A DNA stretch of 64,000 nucleotides from Tepidibacillus_B infernus (lineage in GTDB: Bacteria; Bacillota; Bacilli; Tepidibacillales; Tepidibacillaceae): the NCBI RefSeq assembly GCF_048898065.1, contig NZ_JBLWFI010000001.1, forward strand, positions 2,162,155 through 2,226,154. The letters run 5' to 3'. Below are positions 16,131 to 23,660 of the stretch, one piece after another; position 1 is the stretch's first letter; every line of letters begins with the position of its first letter. The notes under the pieces are model-generated. The model made no database searches. It was not told the DNA's origin and saw only the letters and a program-made list of their open reading frames with translations. The position numbers and the translations under genes were made by a program.

Positions 16131-16634
16131 TTAGTCATTGATTTTTTTAAACTGAAACATGTAAACAATTGAAGTTAAGAATGAAAATGCAACTACAAAG
16201 GTAAAGAATTCAACATTATAGGGTAAATCAAAAGTGATGAGCAATACAGCAAGGTAATACATAAAAGTAGTCATCTTGCCTAGGGCATTGGCTGGCACCG
16301 TTTTCTTCCCTCTAAAATGAAAAAAAGCGGAACCGATAATCATACTTGCATCTCTAAAAAAGAAGATGGCTGCTACTAACCAAGGGATTTCACCAGCAAC
16401 TAACAAAGAAATAATGACTGTAATCATCATCAGCTTATCTGCCAATGGGTCTAACATGCTTCCCAATTCTGTGACTAAATGATGCTTTCTTGCCAAATAC
16501 CCATCTATCACATCCGTAATCCCTGCTAGTAATAGAATTCCATAGGCGTGAATTTCGTATCCATTAAAAAATACAAGAAGGAAAACAGGAATTAAGAGAA
16601 ATCGACTTACAGTAAGAATGTTTGGCACATTCAC
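16131..16634 (-). CDS. CDP-alcohol phosphatidyltransferase, PgsA-like
   Basis: Integral membrane enzyme that joins a CDP-activated lipid to an alcohol, 167 residues. The signature D-G-x2-A-R-x8-G-x3-D-x3-D is complete: DGYLARKHHLVTELGSMLD followed by PLAD. Several hydrophobic helices surround it (FLLIPVFLLVFF, MMITVIISLLVAG). It is a little shorter than the main PgsA; glycerol phosphate is the likely acceptor, but a second PgsA-like or cardiolipin role is possible. Neighbours are membrane and envelope genes. ATG start at 16634 follows a GAGGGGG site. Confidence 0.85.
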   Translation of the reverse strand: MNVPNILTVSRFLLIPVFLLVFFNGYEIHAYGILLLAGITDVIDGYLARKHHLVTELGSMLDPLADKLMMITVIISLLVAGEIPWLVAAIFFFRDASMIIGSAFFHFRGKKTVPANALGKMTTFMYYLAVLLITFDLPYNVEFFTFVVAFSFLTSIVYMFQFKKIND

Positions 16635-16682
16635 GAATTTTCCCCCTCTTCATCTGAGGTTGTAAGATTCCTTAGAATTGTT

Positions 16683-16770
16683 ATTTACAAGTGGCTCCGT
16701 TGTTCGCCTCTTTTTCTGATTGATCAGAAAGGTGAGAAAGAGACTCTCAAAAGTCGCACCTTTTTATATA
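16683..16770. repeat. Diverged copy of the intergenic MITE-like repeat
   Basis: GGCTCCGTTGTTCGCC near 16693 and CAAAAGTCGCACC at 16748-16760 match, in the same order and similar spacing, the interior of the complete copy (GCTCCGTTGCTCGC and CAAAAGTCGCTGC at 20409-20513). The AT-rich ends are decayed (TTTACAAG at the left, TTTATATAA at the right). Confidence 0.4.
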
Positions 16771-16810
16771 ATGATCTGTTGCAACGTCGAAATTAGCACA
16801 TCCTGTGCGT

Positions 16811-16843
16811 CAAAAAAGCCACCTTCATAGTAACGAAGATGAC
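16811..16843 (-). terminator. Terminator of the mbl-flhO-flhP-epuA unit
   Basis: On the minus strand CATCTTC pairs with GAAGGTG (one G-U pair) around an 8-nt loop, followed by GCTTTTTT. It lies 12 bp after the EpuA-family stop. Confidence 0.65.
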
Positions 16844-16854
16844 TGAAAGGAAGT

Positions 16855-17097
16855 CTAGCCGAAAATAAGTTGGTACATATGAACCCATGTAGTCGGGTTT
16901 AATATTTCAAGAGGATTGCCTTTACCAAGCACCCCGTACCCAATGATTGAACCTACAAAAAATGAAATGATTGCAAATGCTATCAATAAAAAAGCTAAAC
17001 GATTAAGACTTTGTTTTGAACCCACTGTTTTTTTCTTTTTCTTCTCCGTGGTATGTCTTTCTGATCTTGATCTTACTTTTGCTTGTTGTGATTCCAT
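16855..17097 (-). CDS. EpuA family small membrane protein (annotated as RNA polymerase subunit beta, PF11772)
   Basis: 80-residue single-span membrane protein. A very basic N-terminal tail (RSRSERHTTEKKKKK) is followed by one helix (AFLLIAFAIISFFVGSIIGY) and the family motif GYGVLGKGNP plus a C-terminal TWVHMYQLI. The family name in databases mentions RNA polymerase subunit beta, but this is not a polymerase subunit in any proven sense; the tail suggests membrane anchoring with a charged cytoplasmic end. It starts 14 bp after flhP, so it is the last gene of that unit, as in other Bacilli. Confidence 0.8.
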   Translation of the reverse strand: MESQQAKVRSRSERHTTEKKKKKTVGSKQSLNRLAFLLIAFAIISFFVGSIIGYGVLGKGNPLEILNPTTWVHMYQLIFG

Positions 17098-17111
17098 TCT
17101 GTCTCATCCTT

Positions 17112-17954
17112 TTATCCTCTAAGGTTATTTACCATTCCTGCCATTTGATCAGCGATGGAAATCCCCCTTGATTGAAATTGATAAGCTCTTTGCGCTTCTG
17201 TTAATTGAACAATTTCTTTGGCTAACTCTACATTAGAGGCTTCTAAACTCCCTTGAATCACAGCGTAGAGGTTGGCATATCTAGGCTCTGCTAAATCAAA
17301 GTTCTGGTCTCTTACCTCGATTCCCTGATCAATCAGTTCAGCAGGAATCCGATATTGGTTTGCCCCATCTTGTGCTAATGCTTGAGGGGATATGATTCTT
17401 GTAAGTTTTAACGTTGCTATTTCTTCTTTCGTTCCATCCGCATATTCAATTATCACATTTCCTTGTTTATCTACCTGAAAGGTTGCTTGCTCAGGAATTT
17501 CGATTGGAAAATCATAAGTATCTAAAACATAATCGCCTTGATCTGTAACTAAATAGCCTTCTGCATCGATTTGAAAATGGCCATCTCTGGTATATCTAAG
17601 TTCTTTAGGATCTAGTGAATTCCCATCTGCAGGGATCACTGTAAAGAAAATGTCATTACCCATCAACATCAAGTCTGTTGAAACCCCTGTTTCAATAGGT
17701 TGCCCTTGATTAAAATTGCCTAAGGTTAATGAAACTCTTGAACCGGTTGCTTGGTCCAATCCCATTGGGGTCATTCTTCCTTGTAATCGAAAGGAATCGG
17801 GTTGTTCAATTCTTGATGACAAGATGTCCTGAAAAAATATTTCCCTTCCTTTATATCCAGTTGTCTCAATATTGGCTATATTATTGGATATGGTATCTAT
17901 TTTTTGTTGGGTGGCTTGCATTCCTACCAAACCATTGATCATGGAAACATTCAT
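17112..17954 (-). CDS. flhP: Flagellar hook-basal body protein FlhP (FlgG/FlgF family)
   Basis: Flagellar rod/hook family protein, 280 residues. The N-terminal rod motif is SMINGLVGMQATQQKIDTISNNIAN; the centre has the LRYTRDGHFQIDAEGYLVT block; the C-terminus ends in EIVQLTEAQRAYQFQSRGI, which forms the coiled coil used in rod assembly. 29 bp downstream of flhO in the same direction. The pair next to mbl is the B. subtilis arrangement, which is the basis for the gene names. No signal peptide, as expected for type III export. Confidence 0.92.
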   Translation of the reverse strand: MNVSMINGLVGMQATQQKIDTISNNIANIETTGYKGREIFFQDILSSRIEQPDSFRLQGRMTPMGLDQATGSRVSLTLGNFNQGQPIETGVSTDLMLMGNDIFFTVIPADGNSLDPKELRYTRDGHFQIDAEGYLVTDQGDYVLDTYDFPIEIPEQATFQVDKQGNVIIEYADGTKEEIATLKLTRIISPQALAQDGANQYRIPAELIDQGIEVRDQNFDLAEPRYANLYAVIQGSLEASNVELAKEIVQLTEAQRAYQFQSRGISIADQMAGMVNNLRG

Positions 17955-17983
17955 CTCATAACCTCTTCCTTTCCATTATACAT

Positions 17984-18787
17984 CTATACCCTACCAATTT
18001 CATTCGCAGCTTTTTCCAAGGTGCGATCTAAAGATTGAATCACTTTTTGATTGGCTTCATATAATCTTAAAGCTGTCAGCATATCGACCATGGTTTGACT
18101 CGGGTCTACGTTTGCTCGCTCTATTTTCCCTTGTTGTATCTGATAATTGCCATTGGGATCGACCATAGGGGGATTGTTATTATCATTTAAACGATACATA
18201 TTATTCCCTTGTTTCAATAGCTGTTTTGGGTCATTGATGACAGATAAACCAATTCTGATTTGTTCTCCGTCAGAGAAGGTCATCAATCCTTTTTCATCCA
18301 CTTTAAAGGTACGGCCATTTACTTGGATAGGAAATCCAAGATCATCTAAAATCAGGTAGCCTTCAGGAGTGACTAATTGCCCGGCAGCATCTTCTGTAAA
18401 AACGCCACTTCTAGTATAAAATCGATTTCCTTTTCCATCAACTGCAGTAAAAAAAAGAGAGGGTTTCAGGCCTGTTGTTGGATCGATCGGTAAATCTTGA
18501 TCAATAATAGCAAGATGATAGGGGTCATTTGTTTCGATTAAATCCCCTTGCGTAAAAATAGGTACACTTTCCTCAATAAAGACACCTTGATGAATCGAAC
18601 CGATTTGTTTATTTGCAGCAAATGGTTCTTGAATCGCTTGAAGAAATACCTCAGGAAAAGAACGCATCATCGCTTGATCCTGTTTATATCCAGGTGTATT
18701 GATATTGGCTAAATTATTCGTTAAGATATCTTGACGTTTTTGTTGAGTTAACATTCCTGCAGCTGCAGTATACAATCCGCGGATCAT
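17984..18787 (-). CDS. flhO: Flagellar hook-basal body protein FlhO (FlgF/FlgG family)
   Basis: Paralogue of FlhP, 267 residues: N-terminal rod motif MIRGLYTAAAGMLTQQKRQD with LTNNLANINTPGYK, middle FYTRSGVFTEDAAGQLVTPEGY, and C-terminal MVDMLTALRLYEANQKVIQS. Probably a distal or proximal rod component exported through the flagellar type III apparatus. It begins 42 bp after mbl in the same direction, so both are probably co-transcribed. The window has no other flagellar structural genes, as in B. subtilis where these two lie apart from the main fla/che operon. Confidence 0.92.
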   Translation of the reverse strand: MIRGLYTAAAGMLTQQKRQDILTNNLANINTPGYKQDQAMMRSFPEVFLQAIQEPFAANKQIGSIHQGVFIEESVPIFTQGDLIETNDPYHLAIIDQDLPIDPTTGLKPSLFFTAVDGKGNRFYTRSGVFTEDAAGQLVTPEGYLILDDLGFPIQVNGRTFKVDEKGLMTFSDGEQIRIGLSVINDPKQLLKQGNNMYRLNDNNNPPMVDPNGNYQIQQGKIERANVDPSQTMVDMLTALRLYEANQKVIQSLDRTLEKAANEIGRV

Positions 18788-18828
18788 TTTCCTTCACCTT
18801 CATTTATGGAATTGGATAGATACACTTA

Positions 18829-19827
18829 TCACTTTTTTCTTTTTTTGACCTTATCTAAGTTGTCCAACATAATTCCTGTTCCCCGTACAACACAAGACAT
18901 TGGATCATCTGCAATAAGAACAGGTACTTTTAATTGTTCTGTTAATAATGCATCAATTCCGTGCAGATAAGCTCCACCACCAGTTAAAATAATCCCTTTG
19001 TCAATAATATCTGCAGAAAGTTCAGGTGGAGTCTTTTCTAAAACAGATTTTGCAGCGGCAATGATCGCTGAAATCGGTTCTTGTAATGCTTTTCTAATCT
19101 CATCAGAATGGATCGTCACAGAAATCGGTAATCCAGTGACTAAATCTCTTCCTCGGATATCCATTTCTTCATTTCGACTTCCGGCAAATACTGTACCAAT
19201 TTGTTTTTTTAAGTCTTCAGCTGTCCGTTCACCTATGAGTAAGTTATACTTTCTTTTTATGTACGCCATAATGGCATGATCAAACTTGTCCCCTGCAATC
19301 TTAATAGAAGAGGCGGTGACGACATCTCCCATCGATAAAACAGCTACATCTGTCGTTCCTCCGCCAATATCTACAACCATATTCCCACTAGGTTGAAAAA
19401 TATCCAATCCAGCGCCTATGGCAGCAGCCTTGGGTTCATATTCTAGAAAGACTTCTCCTCCACCGCTTTTCTCTGCAGCTTCCCTTATCGCTTTTTCTTC
19501 TACTGATGTAATGTTTGTTGGTGCACAGATTAAGATTCGAGGTTTTTTAAAAAAACTTTTAACTCCAGCTTTGCTGATAAAATGTTTAAGCATTGCTTCT
19601 GTAATATCAAAATCTGCAATAACCCCATCTTTTAACGGCCTTGTTGCAATGATATTCCCTGGGGTCCTTCCAACCATTTGCCTTGCTTCTTCTCCTACTT
19701 TTAATACTTTTTTCGTTCTAGTATCGATCGCAACGACGGATGGCTCATCGATGACTACTCCGCGACCCTTTACATGAATCAATACATTGGCTGTACCAAG
19801 GTCTATTCCGATATCCTTACTCAACAT
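18829..19827 (-). CDS. mbl: MreB-like actin homologue Mbl
   Basis: Cytoskeletal ATPase that guides cell-wall elongation under the membrane, 332 residues. Phosphate-binding loops of the actin fold are present: IGIDLGTANVLIH at the N-terminus, VVDIGGGTTDVAVLS near residue 160, and the adenosine motif LTGGGAYL near residue 285. The N-terminal LSKDIGIDLGTANVLIHVKG and position between spoIIID and flhO identify Mbl rather than MreB or MreBH. ATG with GGGAGG ribosome site. The 207 bp upstream to spoIIID hold AT-rich sequence and one short repeat copy. Confidence 0.95.
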   Translation of the reverse strand: MLSKDIGIDLGTANVLIHVKGRGVVIDEPSVVAIDTRTKKVLKVGEEARQMVGRTPGNIIATRPLKDGVIADFDITEAMLKHFISKAGVKSFFKKPRILICAPTNITSVEEKAIREAAEKSGGGEVFLEYEPKAAAIGAGLDIFQPSGNMVVDIGGGTTDVAVLSMGDVVTASSIKIAGDKFDHAIMAYIKRKYNLLIGERTAEDLKKQIGTVFAGSRNEEMDIRGRDLVTGLPISVTIHSDEIRKALQEPISAIIAAAKSVLEKTPPELSADIIDKGIILTGGGAYLHGIDALLTEQLKVPVLIADDPMSCVVRGTGIMLDNLDKVKKRKK

Positions 19828-20000
19828 GATCCATATTTCCTCCCTGCCGCATACTCTACTTTAAAAAACTTAAATTCGTGCATAATTTTCCCTTAAAAAA
19901 TATTTCGATACAGATTCGGAAATCCCTTTTTATTTTTATAAAATTTTATCCTTTTTTGTCGATTTTCTTAGAATTTTTTTCCGCCACTTTTCGTTTTAGA

Positions 20001-20027
20001 TTTGTATAGTGCGTTGGAATATACAAA
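20001..20027. repeat. Short copy of the intergenic repeat
   Basis: TTTGTATA (20001-20008) and TATACAAA (20020-20027) flank a 11-nt middle that keeps GTTGGAA; read on the minus strand it begins TTTGTATATTCCAACGC like the full copy. It lies 8 bp past the spoIIID stop. Confidence 0.65.
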
Positions 20028-20034
20028 CTTACTT

Positions 20035-20286
20035 TTATTCTGCTTTTTTATATTTAATTTTTGTTGCCTCCCCTCCTCTAATGTGCCGAATAGATTTGTG
20101 ATATTCTAGGATACTTTTCACTTCATTAGCTAAGTCTGGGTTTATTTCGGGTAACCGTTCTGTTAGATCTTTGTGCACCGTACTTTTTGATACACCGAAT
20201 TCTTTAGCAATAGTACGAACCGTATTTCTAGTCTCTACTATGTATCGACCAATTTTCAAGGTTCGCTCTTTGATGTAATCGTGCAC
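20035..20286 (-). CDS. spoIIID: Sporulation transcription factor SpoIIID
   Basis: Mother-cell DNA-binding regulator, 83 residues, that activates and represses sigma-E genes and helps switch to sigma-K. The start is GTG at 20284-20286: it gives the conserved N-terminus VHDYIKERTLKIG (initiator Met) and has a GGGGAGG site 8 nt upstream. A longer frame to 20322 runs through that site. The HTH is TVRTIAKEFGVSKSTVHKDL and the basic C-terminal tail ends RGGEATKIKYKK, as in B. subtilis. A sigma-E promoter lies just upstream. Confidence 0.96.
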   Translation of the reverse strand: MHDYIKERTLKIGRYIVETRNTVRTIAKEFGVSKSTVHKDLTERLPEINPDLANEVKSILEYHKSIRHIRGGEATKIKYKKAE

Positions 20287-20320
20287 TACCCTCGCCTCCC
20301 CGCATTCAAATCGTCTGTAC

Positions 20321-20348
20321 ATTATATGAGGAGGTTTGGCATATATTC
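20321..20348 (-). promoter_or_regulatory. Sigma-E promoter of spoIIID
   Basis: Minus-strand GAATATA (20342-20348) fits the sigma-E -35 consensus KMATATW fully; after 13 nt comes CATATAAT (20321-20328), one mismatch from CATACAMT. Located 35 bp before the GTG start, in line with known sigma-E dependence of spoIIID. Confidence 0.7.
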
Positions 20349-20408
20349 TTTTGTTACAAGCCTTGACAAGCTATTTTACACAAATTTTTTTCAATTTCCA
20401 TTTATAAA

Positions 20409-20513
20409 GGTTTGTATATTCCAACACGCTCCGTTGCTCGCGGTTTTCCATGATTAAAGAAGAATGAGGGAAAAGTCGCTCACAAAAGTCGCTGCTTATG
20501 GAATATACAAACC
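20409..20513. repeat. Complete MITE-like element, 105 bp with perfect 15-bp terminal inverted repeats
   Basis: GGTTTGTATATTCCA (20409-20423) and TGGAATATACAAACC (20499-20513) are exact inverted copies. The interior holds GCTCCGTTGCTCGC and two AAAGTCGCT repeats but no ORF. Partial copies with the same ends or interior recur in the window. No transposase in the window has matching ends, so this is a non-autonomous element or a REP-like repeat. Confidence 0.75.
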
Positions 20514-20531
20514 AATAAAAAGCTACTAGGC
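20503..20531. repeat. Left 29-bp direct repeat of the island
   Basis: Starts ATATACAAACC (end of the MITE-like copy) and continues AATAAAAAGCTACTAGGC. Identical over all 29 bases to 26737-26765. Here it leads into hsdS fragment sequence; at the right copy it leads into the intact spoIIQ terminator. Confidence 0.9.
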
Positions 20532-20539
20532 AATCTGAT

Positions 20540-21208
20540 ATGCTTAATTTATGCAAGCAAATCTTGAATTCTCTTGAATCGTTCCAAATGCTCTCAAAGC
20601 AAGTCAAATTGTTTTTTGAAGTTTATAGTTCTTATACTTATTTTAAAGAAAATGATGTTTTGCTTGCACGGGTAACTCCCTGTTTTGAAAATGGAAAGTC
20701 CGGTATAGCAAGAGGTTTAACAAACAATATTGGATTTGGCTCAAGTGAATTTTTTGTATTAAGAGCTATAGAGAGTAAAATTTTACCCGAGTGGTTATAT
20801 TATAATATTTCAAGTTTTAGCTTTATAAATAATGGAAGAAATCATATGATAGGTACTGGAGGACTACAAAGACTAACTAAGGATTATGTAATAAATTACA
20901 GAATTCCTCTCCCGCCCCTTGAAGTGCAGCAGCAAATTGTTGAACAAATAAACGAAGAACAGGCTATAGTAAACCAAAACAAGCGCCTGATTGAAATATT
21001 TGAGCAAAAAATCAAGGACAAAATCGCAGAGGTATGGGGGGAAGAAAAAAGCTCAAAAGAAAATGATGACATTGCAAAACCGTCTCAAAGCAGCAATAAG
21101 CTTACCATGAAATATGCAGCCCGCAACTGTACCGATAAGTTTATGGATGCGGTCAAAAGGCATAAAAAAGGTGATAATGGTGAACCGGAACTGGAAGAGT
21201 ATCGTTAA
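20540..21208 (+). pseudogene. Type I restriction specificity subunit HsdS, 5'-truncated
   Basis: About 220 residues of a type I restriction S subunit: the last target-recognition domain (SYTYFKENDVLLARVTPCFENGK, then GSSEFFVLRA, IGTGGLQRL) and the conserved helix (IPLPPLEVQQQIVEQI) followed by a coiled coil. Full HsdS proteins have two recognition domains and about 400 residues; the first domain is absent and the sequence starts at the island edge. No hsdR or hsdM is in the window. The beginning of the frame (20540-20620) does not resemble HsdS and may be read-in sequence. Confidence 0.8.
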
Positions 21209-21580
21209 GCTTACTGCAAGGCGAAGGTATTACACTAATCGAGCTTGATATAAACGATGATTCCTGTGGATTATATTGTGAAGAAGCTGGCGAGAAAAAG
21301 ATATATATAAGAGGTTGAAGCAAACTATTTTGCAGCTTGCCTGTTGATGCCGTCAGATTTGGTTTTGAAGGTATTCAATTCATTTGCAGCGATTGTTAAC
21401 CGCCGTTTGGATACTGCAATATATATAGAAGATAACCCTGTTGATATTTTGGACTTGAGATTGCTTATTCATAGCTGCCAGGAAAACTTTAAGGTATCCA
21501 GACGAGCGGCTTTTTACCGGCTTATAAACCTTAAGTTATTAAAAGTCGGTGTTAATTTTAAAATTGATTTTTTATATTAG
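21208..21580 (+). pseudogene. ImmA/IrrE metallopeptidase relic
   Basis: Two pieces in different frames. The first reads LQGEGITLIELDIND and then KKIYIRG before a stop; the second starts EVEANYFAACLLMPSDLVLKVF, the hallmark of ImmA/IrrE proteins that normally follows the zinc HExxH helix by some 40 residues. The HExxH segment has been deleted and the frame shifted. The second piece ends FKVSRRAAFYRLINLKLL, also family-typical. Such peptidases cleave phage or ICE repressors; here it is dead. It follows the hsdS fragment directly. Confidence 0.6.
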
Positions 21581-21587
21581 AGTTGAG

Positions 21588-22199
21588 GTGATTAATCTGC
21601 CAAGGAGAATTTGTCCACGCTGTGGCTCAAAAAATACGGCAACAATACTATGGGGTATGCCTGCAATGACGCAGGAATTGCAGGATAAACTTGATAAAAA
21701 GGAAATTGTGCTTGGAGGCTGTTGCATTGAAATCCCTACCCCCTCCCACCACTGCAACACCTGCAGAAAAGACTTTGGCGGGAGTTATTTTGCCGAACCC
21801 ACTTTTATTAAAGAACTATATTTCTATGTGGGCGGTTTTTTCGGTAAATCCCACTGGATATATTTAAATACTGAAAAGCATGGCAAAGCACTAAAATATG
21901 CATTTTCAGGTGGATGTGGTATTGATATTAAATCCGAATCTGTCGATTGCAAAAATATTACCCTTATTCCTATAGAAGAAAAGTGGATTGAATTCAATAA
22001 TGACCTGCTTCGATGCTATTTCATTGACTGGAAAAGCCGTTACATTGACAGAAATATACTGGATGGAACCCAATGGGAGCTTAATGTCACATTTGACAAT
22101 GGTACTACAATTAAGCGTTATGGCAGCAACGCTTATCCGCCTCATTGGAAAAAGTTGATTACGATGTTTCATAAATATGACTTACCTATAATTAGATAG
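21588..22199 (+). CDS. Unidentified protein with N-terminal zinc ribbon
   Basis: About 203 residues. The first 60 hold cysteine pairs CPRCGSK, GGCC and CNTCRKDFGGS, so a zinc ribbon is likely; the rest is a mixed alpha/beta domain I do not recognise (WIYLNTEKHGKALKYAF, GTTIKRYGSNAYPPHW). The start is unsure: GTG at 21588 is adjacent to the GAGGTG motif, while the codon best spaced from that motif is a CTG (21597). Small stand-alone proteins of this type occur near mobile regions in Firmicutes. The frame is intact to TAG at 22197-22199. No partner genes are evident. Confidence 0.6.
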   Translation: MINLPRRICPRCGSKNTATILWGMPAMTQELQDKLDKKEIVLGGCCIEIPTPSHHCNTCRKDFGGSYFAEPTFIKELYFYVGGFFGKSHWIYLNTEKHGKALKYAFSGGCGIDIKSESVDCKNITLIPIEEKWIEFNNDLLRCYFIDWKSRYIDRNILDGTQWELNVTFDNGTTIKRYGSNAYPPHWKKLITMFHKYDLPIIR

Positions 22200-22217
22200 A
22201 TCCGAGGTGTGAGGATA

Positions 22218-22286
22218 ATGGAGTCAAATATTCAATCGAAAAATCAATTTGCCTGGACTTCATTTTACATAGATATAAATATTTAA
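22218..22286 (+). pseudogene. 5' stub of a McrB-like restriction gene
   Basis: After a GAGGTGTGAGG ribosome-type site, ATG opens a 22-codon frame reading MESNIQSKNQFAWTSFYIDI and then a stop. The NQFAWTSFY motif is like the extreme N-terminus of many McrB-type AAA restriction proteins (FAW..FY.E.A.KLL). The rest is missing; the sequence runs into the opposite-strand Rep fragment. Short, so tentative. Confidence 0.4.
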
Positions 22287-22325
22287 GGTAAACAATCAGG
22301 GAACAGTAGTTATCCACCCTTGTGT

Positions 22326-22835
22326 TCAAGCCGAAAAACTCGTCTTGCCTGTCTGGACAGCTGCCAATGCATTTATTGCGTTTGAAGTTATAACAGTTAA
22401 GACAGCTGGATACCAGGCTGATGGCTTTGGCTGCACCCGCCATAAACCTGCTTTATCTTCGACCAGGTTAAACAGCTCATTATAAATAAACGGCGATATG
22501 TGTTTGATAATGTCTTGACTCAGATTTTGGCCTTTTAAATATAACCTGGCATTATTCGTGTTTTTGCTGGCATAACTTGTTGCTCTGCTTAATTGAGTTT
22601 TATTTCTGATCTTTCCGATGAATACACCGCCTAAACCCCAAATTTGCTTTAGCTCATTAAAGGCAATATATCCGAGGTTACATACCATATGATAATGCCA
22701 GTTGCCGTTATCCTGCCTGCTCATAACCGCAACATACTTGAAGTTTTCGTATCTATTCTTCATTCTCTGTATGAACTTTTTAAATTCTCTGTTGCAGGTT
22801 TTTAAAGATGTTATCACCCTGGGTATTATCCTCAT
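22326..22835 (-). pseudogene. Rolling-circle (HUH) replication protein, N-terminally truncated
   Basis: 169-residue frame. NWHYHMVCNL carries the metal-binding His-x-His motif of HUH Rep proteins, preceded by NREFKKFIQRMKNRYENFKYVAV, and SYASKNTN fits the catalytic Tyr-x-x-Lys helix (Tyr in TSYASK). The upstream part with the first Rep motif is lost behind an in-frame stop, so the protein cannot be functional as it stands. The C-terminus is also odd and short. It indicates that the island once included a small rolling-circle plasmid, phage or ICE segment. Confidence 0.6.
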
Positions 22836-22956
22836 TATTTTGTTTATTCTCTTAGTGCTTTTTGGTTATATGGAGACTTACATGCAAGGATTGAATTCAT
22901 TTCGAGTGCTTTTGACGGGCATGTATGGGCATATAAACATGACGCCTGCATCGCAA

Positions 22957-22996
22957 ATAAAAAAAAGCACTACAGCTTTTTACCCATGTAGTGCCC
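22957..22996 (-). terminator. Terminator of the rloA-rloB operon
   Basis: GCACTACA (22967-22974) pairs with TGTAGTGC (22987-22994); on the minus strand the stem is followed by eight U residues. It lies 14 bp after the rloB stop. Confidence 0.85.
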
Positions 22997-23009
22997 TAAA
23001 AATTGGTTA

Positions 23010-23657
23010 TTATCTTTTCAAATCAATCAAATATTCAATAGCCTCATGCACTGTAGTGAATGTGTGCGTTCCCTGATACAGCCAGCAGTTGCGCTCATCG
23101 CTGTCTTCAAGAGTCGGTAGGCCGTCCTCCACCAATGAAATAAGTGTCCATTTCCCGTTATCTATGGCTTTCTCATAGTGTTTGGCAATCTCGTATGTGG
23201 CCTCGTAGTCGCCCTTTTCATAATATGGCACATACCTCTTCACACGGTCTTTTATCCGCTCTTTATCAGCAGGCGATGCAATTGCAGGTGCTGTGCGCTC
23301 ATAATGTAACAGCATCCAATACTCCAGGCACGCTGTAGTCATGAGAAGGCGAATCTTAATCCGGCCAGGCTTACGGAGCTTCCTCAAGTTCTTGATAATT
23401 TTATAATTTCTCTCCCAGTGGGATGCCTTCTCAAGCTCGGTGTCAAAGAAAAACCAAATCTCATCCGTCACCTCAGCTGTATTTCGATACTTCGGGTTAT
23501 TTTTGAACATATTGGCTGCCTCTGCAAACAGCCCTGAATTAGACGGAAACCGTATGACAGCCACATCCTCAAAAACCAACTTAAGATATTTAGTATAAGC
23601 TTGTTCGCTTTCCCCTTCCCAAAATACATAGATCAAGGGTTTAACTTTTCGAGCCAA
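23010..23657 (-). CDS. rloB: RloB family protein (Toprim-like putative nuclease; AbiLii-like)
   Basis: 215 residues of the RloB family (PF13707). Conserved acidic positions of its Toprim-like fold are visible: FWEGESEQAYTKYL near residue 12, EIWFFFDTELE near residue 68, and CLEYWMLLHYE near residue 110. The start is TTG at 23657 with GGAGGTG upstream, 3 bp after the rloA stop, so the two are coupled. RloA-RloB pairs are linked to type I restriction loci (the original rlo name) and the AbiL abortive-infection system has the same makeup. Expected role: effector nuclease triggered by the ATPase on phage infection. That role is inferred from family and pairing. Confidence 0.85.
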   Translation of the reverse strand: MARKVKPLIYVFWEGESEQAYTKYLKLVFEDVAVIRFPSNSGLFAEAANMFKNNPKYRNTAEVTDEIWFFFDTELEKASHWERNYKIIKNLRKLRKPGRIKIRLLMTTACLEYWMLLHYERTAPAIASPADKERIKDRVKRYVPYYEKGDYEATYEIAKHYEKAIDNGKWTLISLVEDGLPTLEDSDERNCWLYQGTHTFTTVHEAIEYLIDLKR

Positions 23658-23660
23658 CAG

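Noticed and set aside
16694..16722. Palindrome TTTCTGA-TTGA-TCAGAAA as a terminator
   Set aside because: No U-run and it lies inside a diverged copy of the dispersed repeat.
18998..19777. Two plus-strand ORFs opposite mbl
   Set aside because: Shadows of the strongly conserved mbl gene; no ribosome sites or recognisable product.
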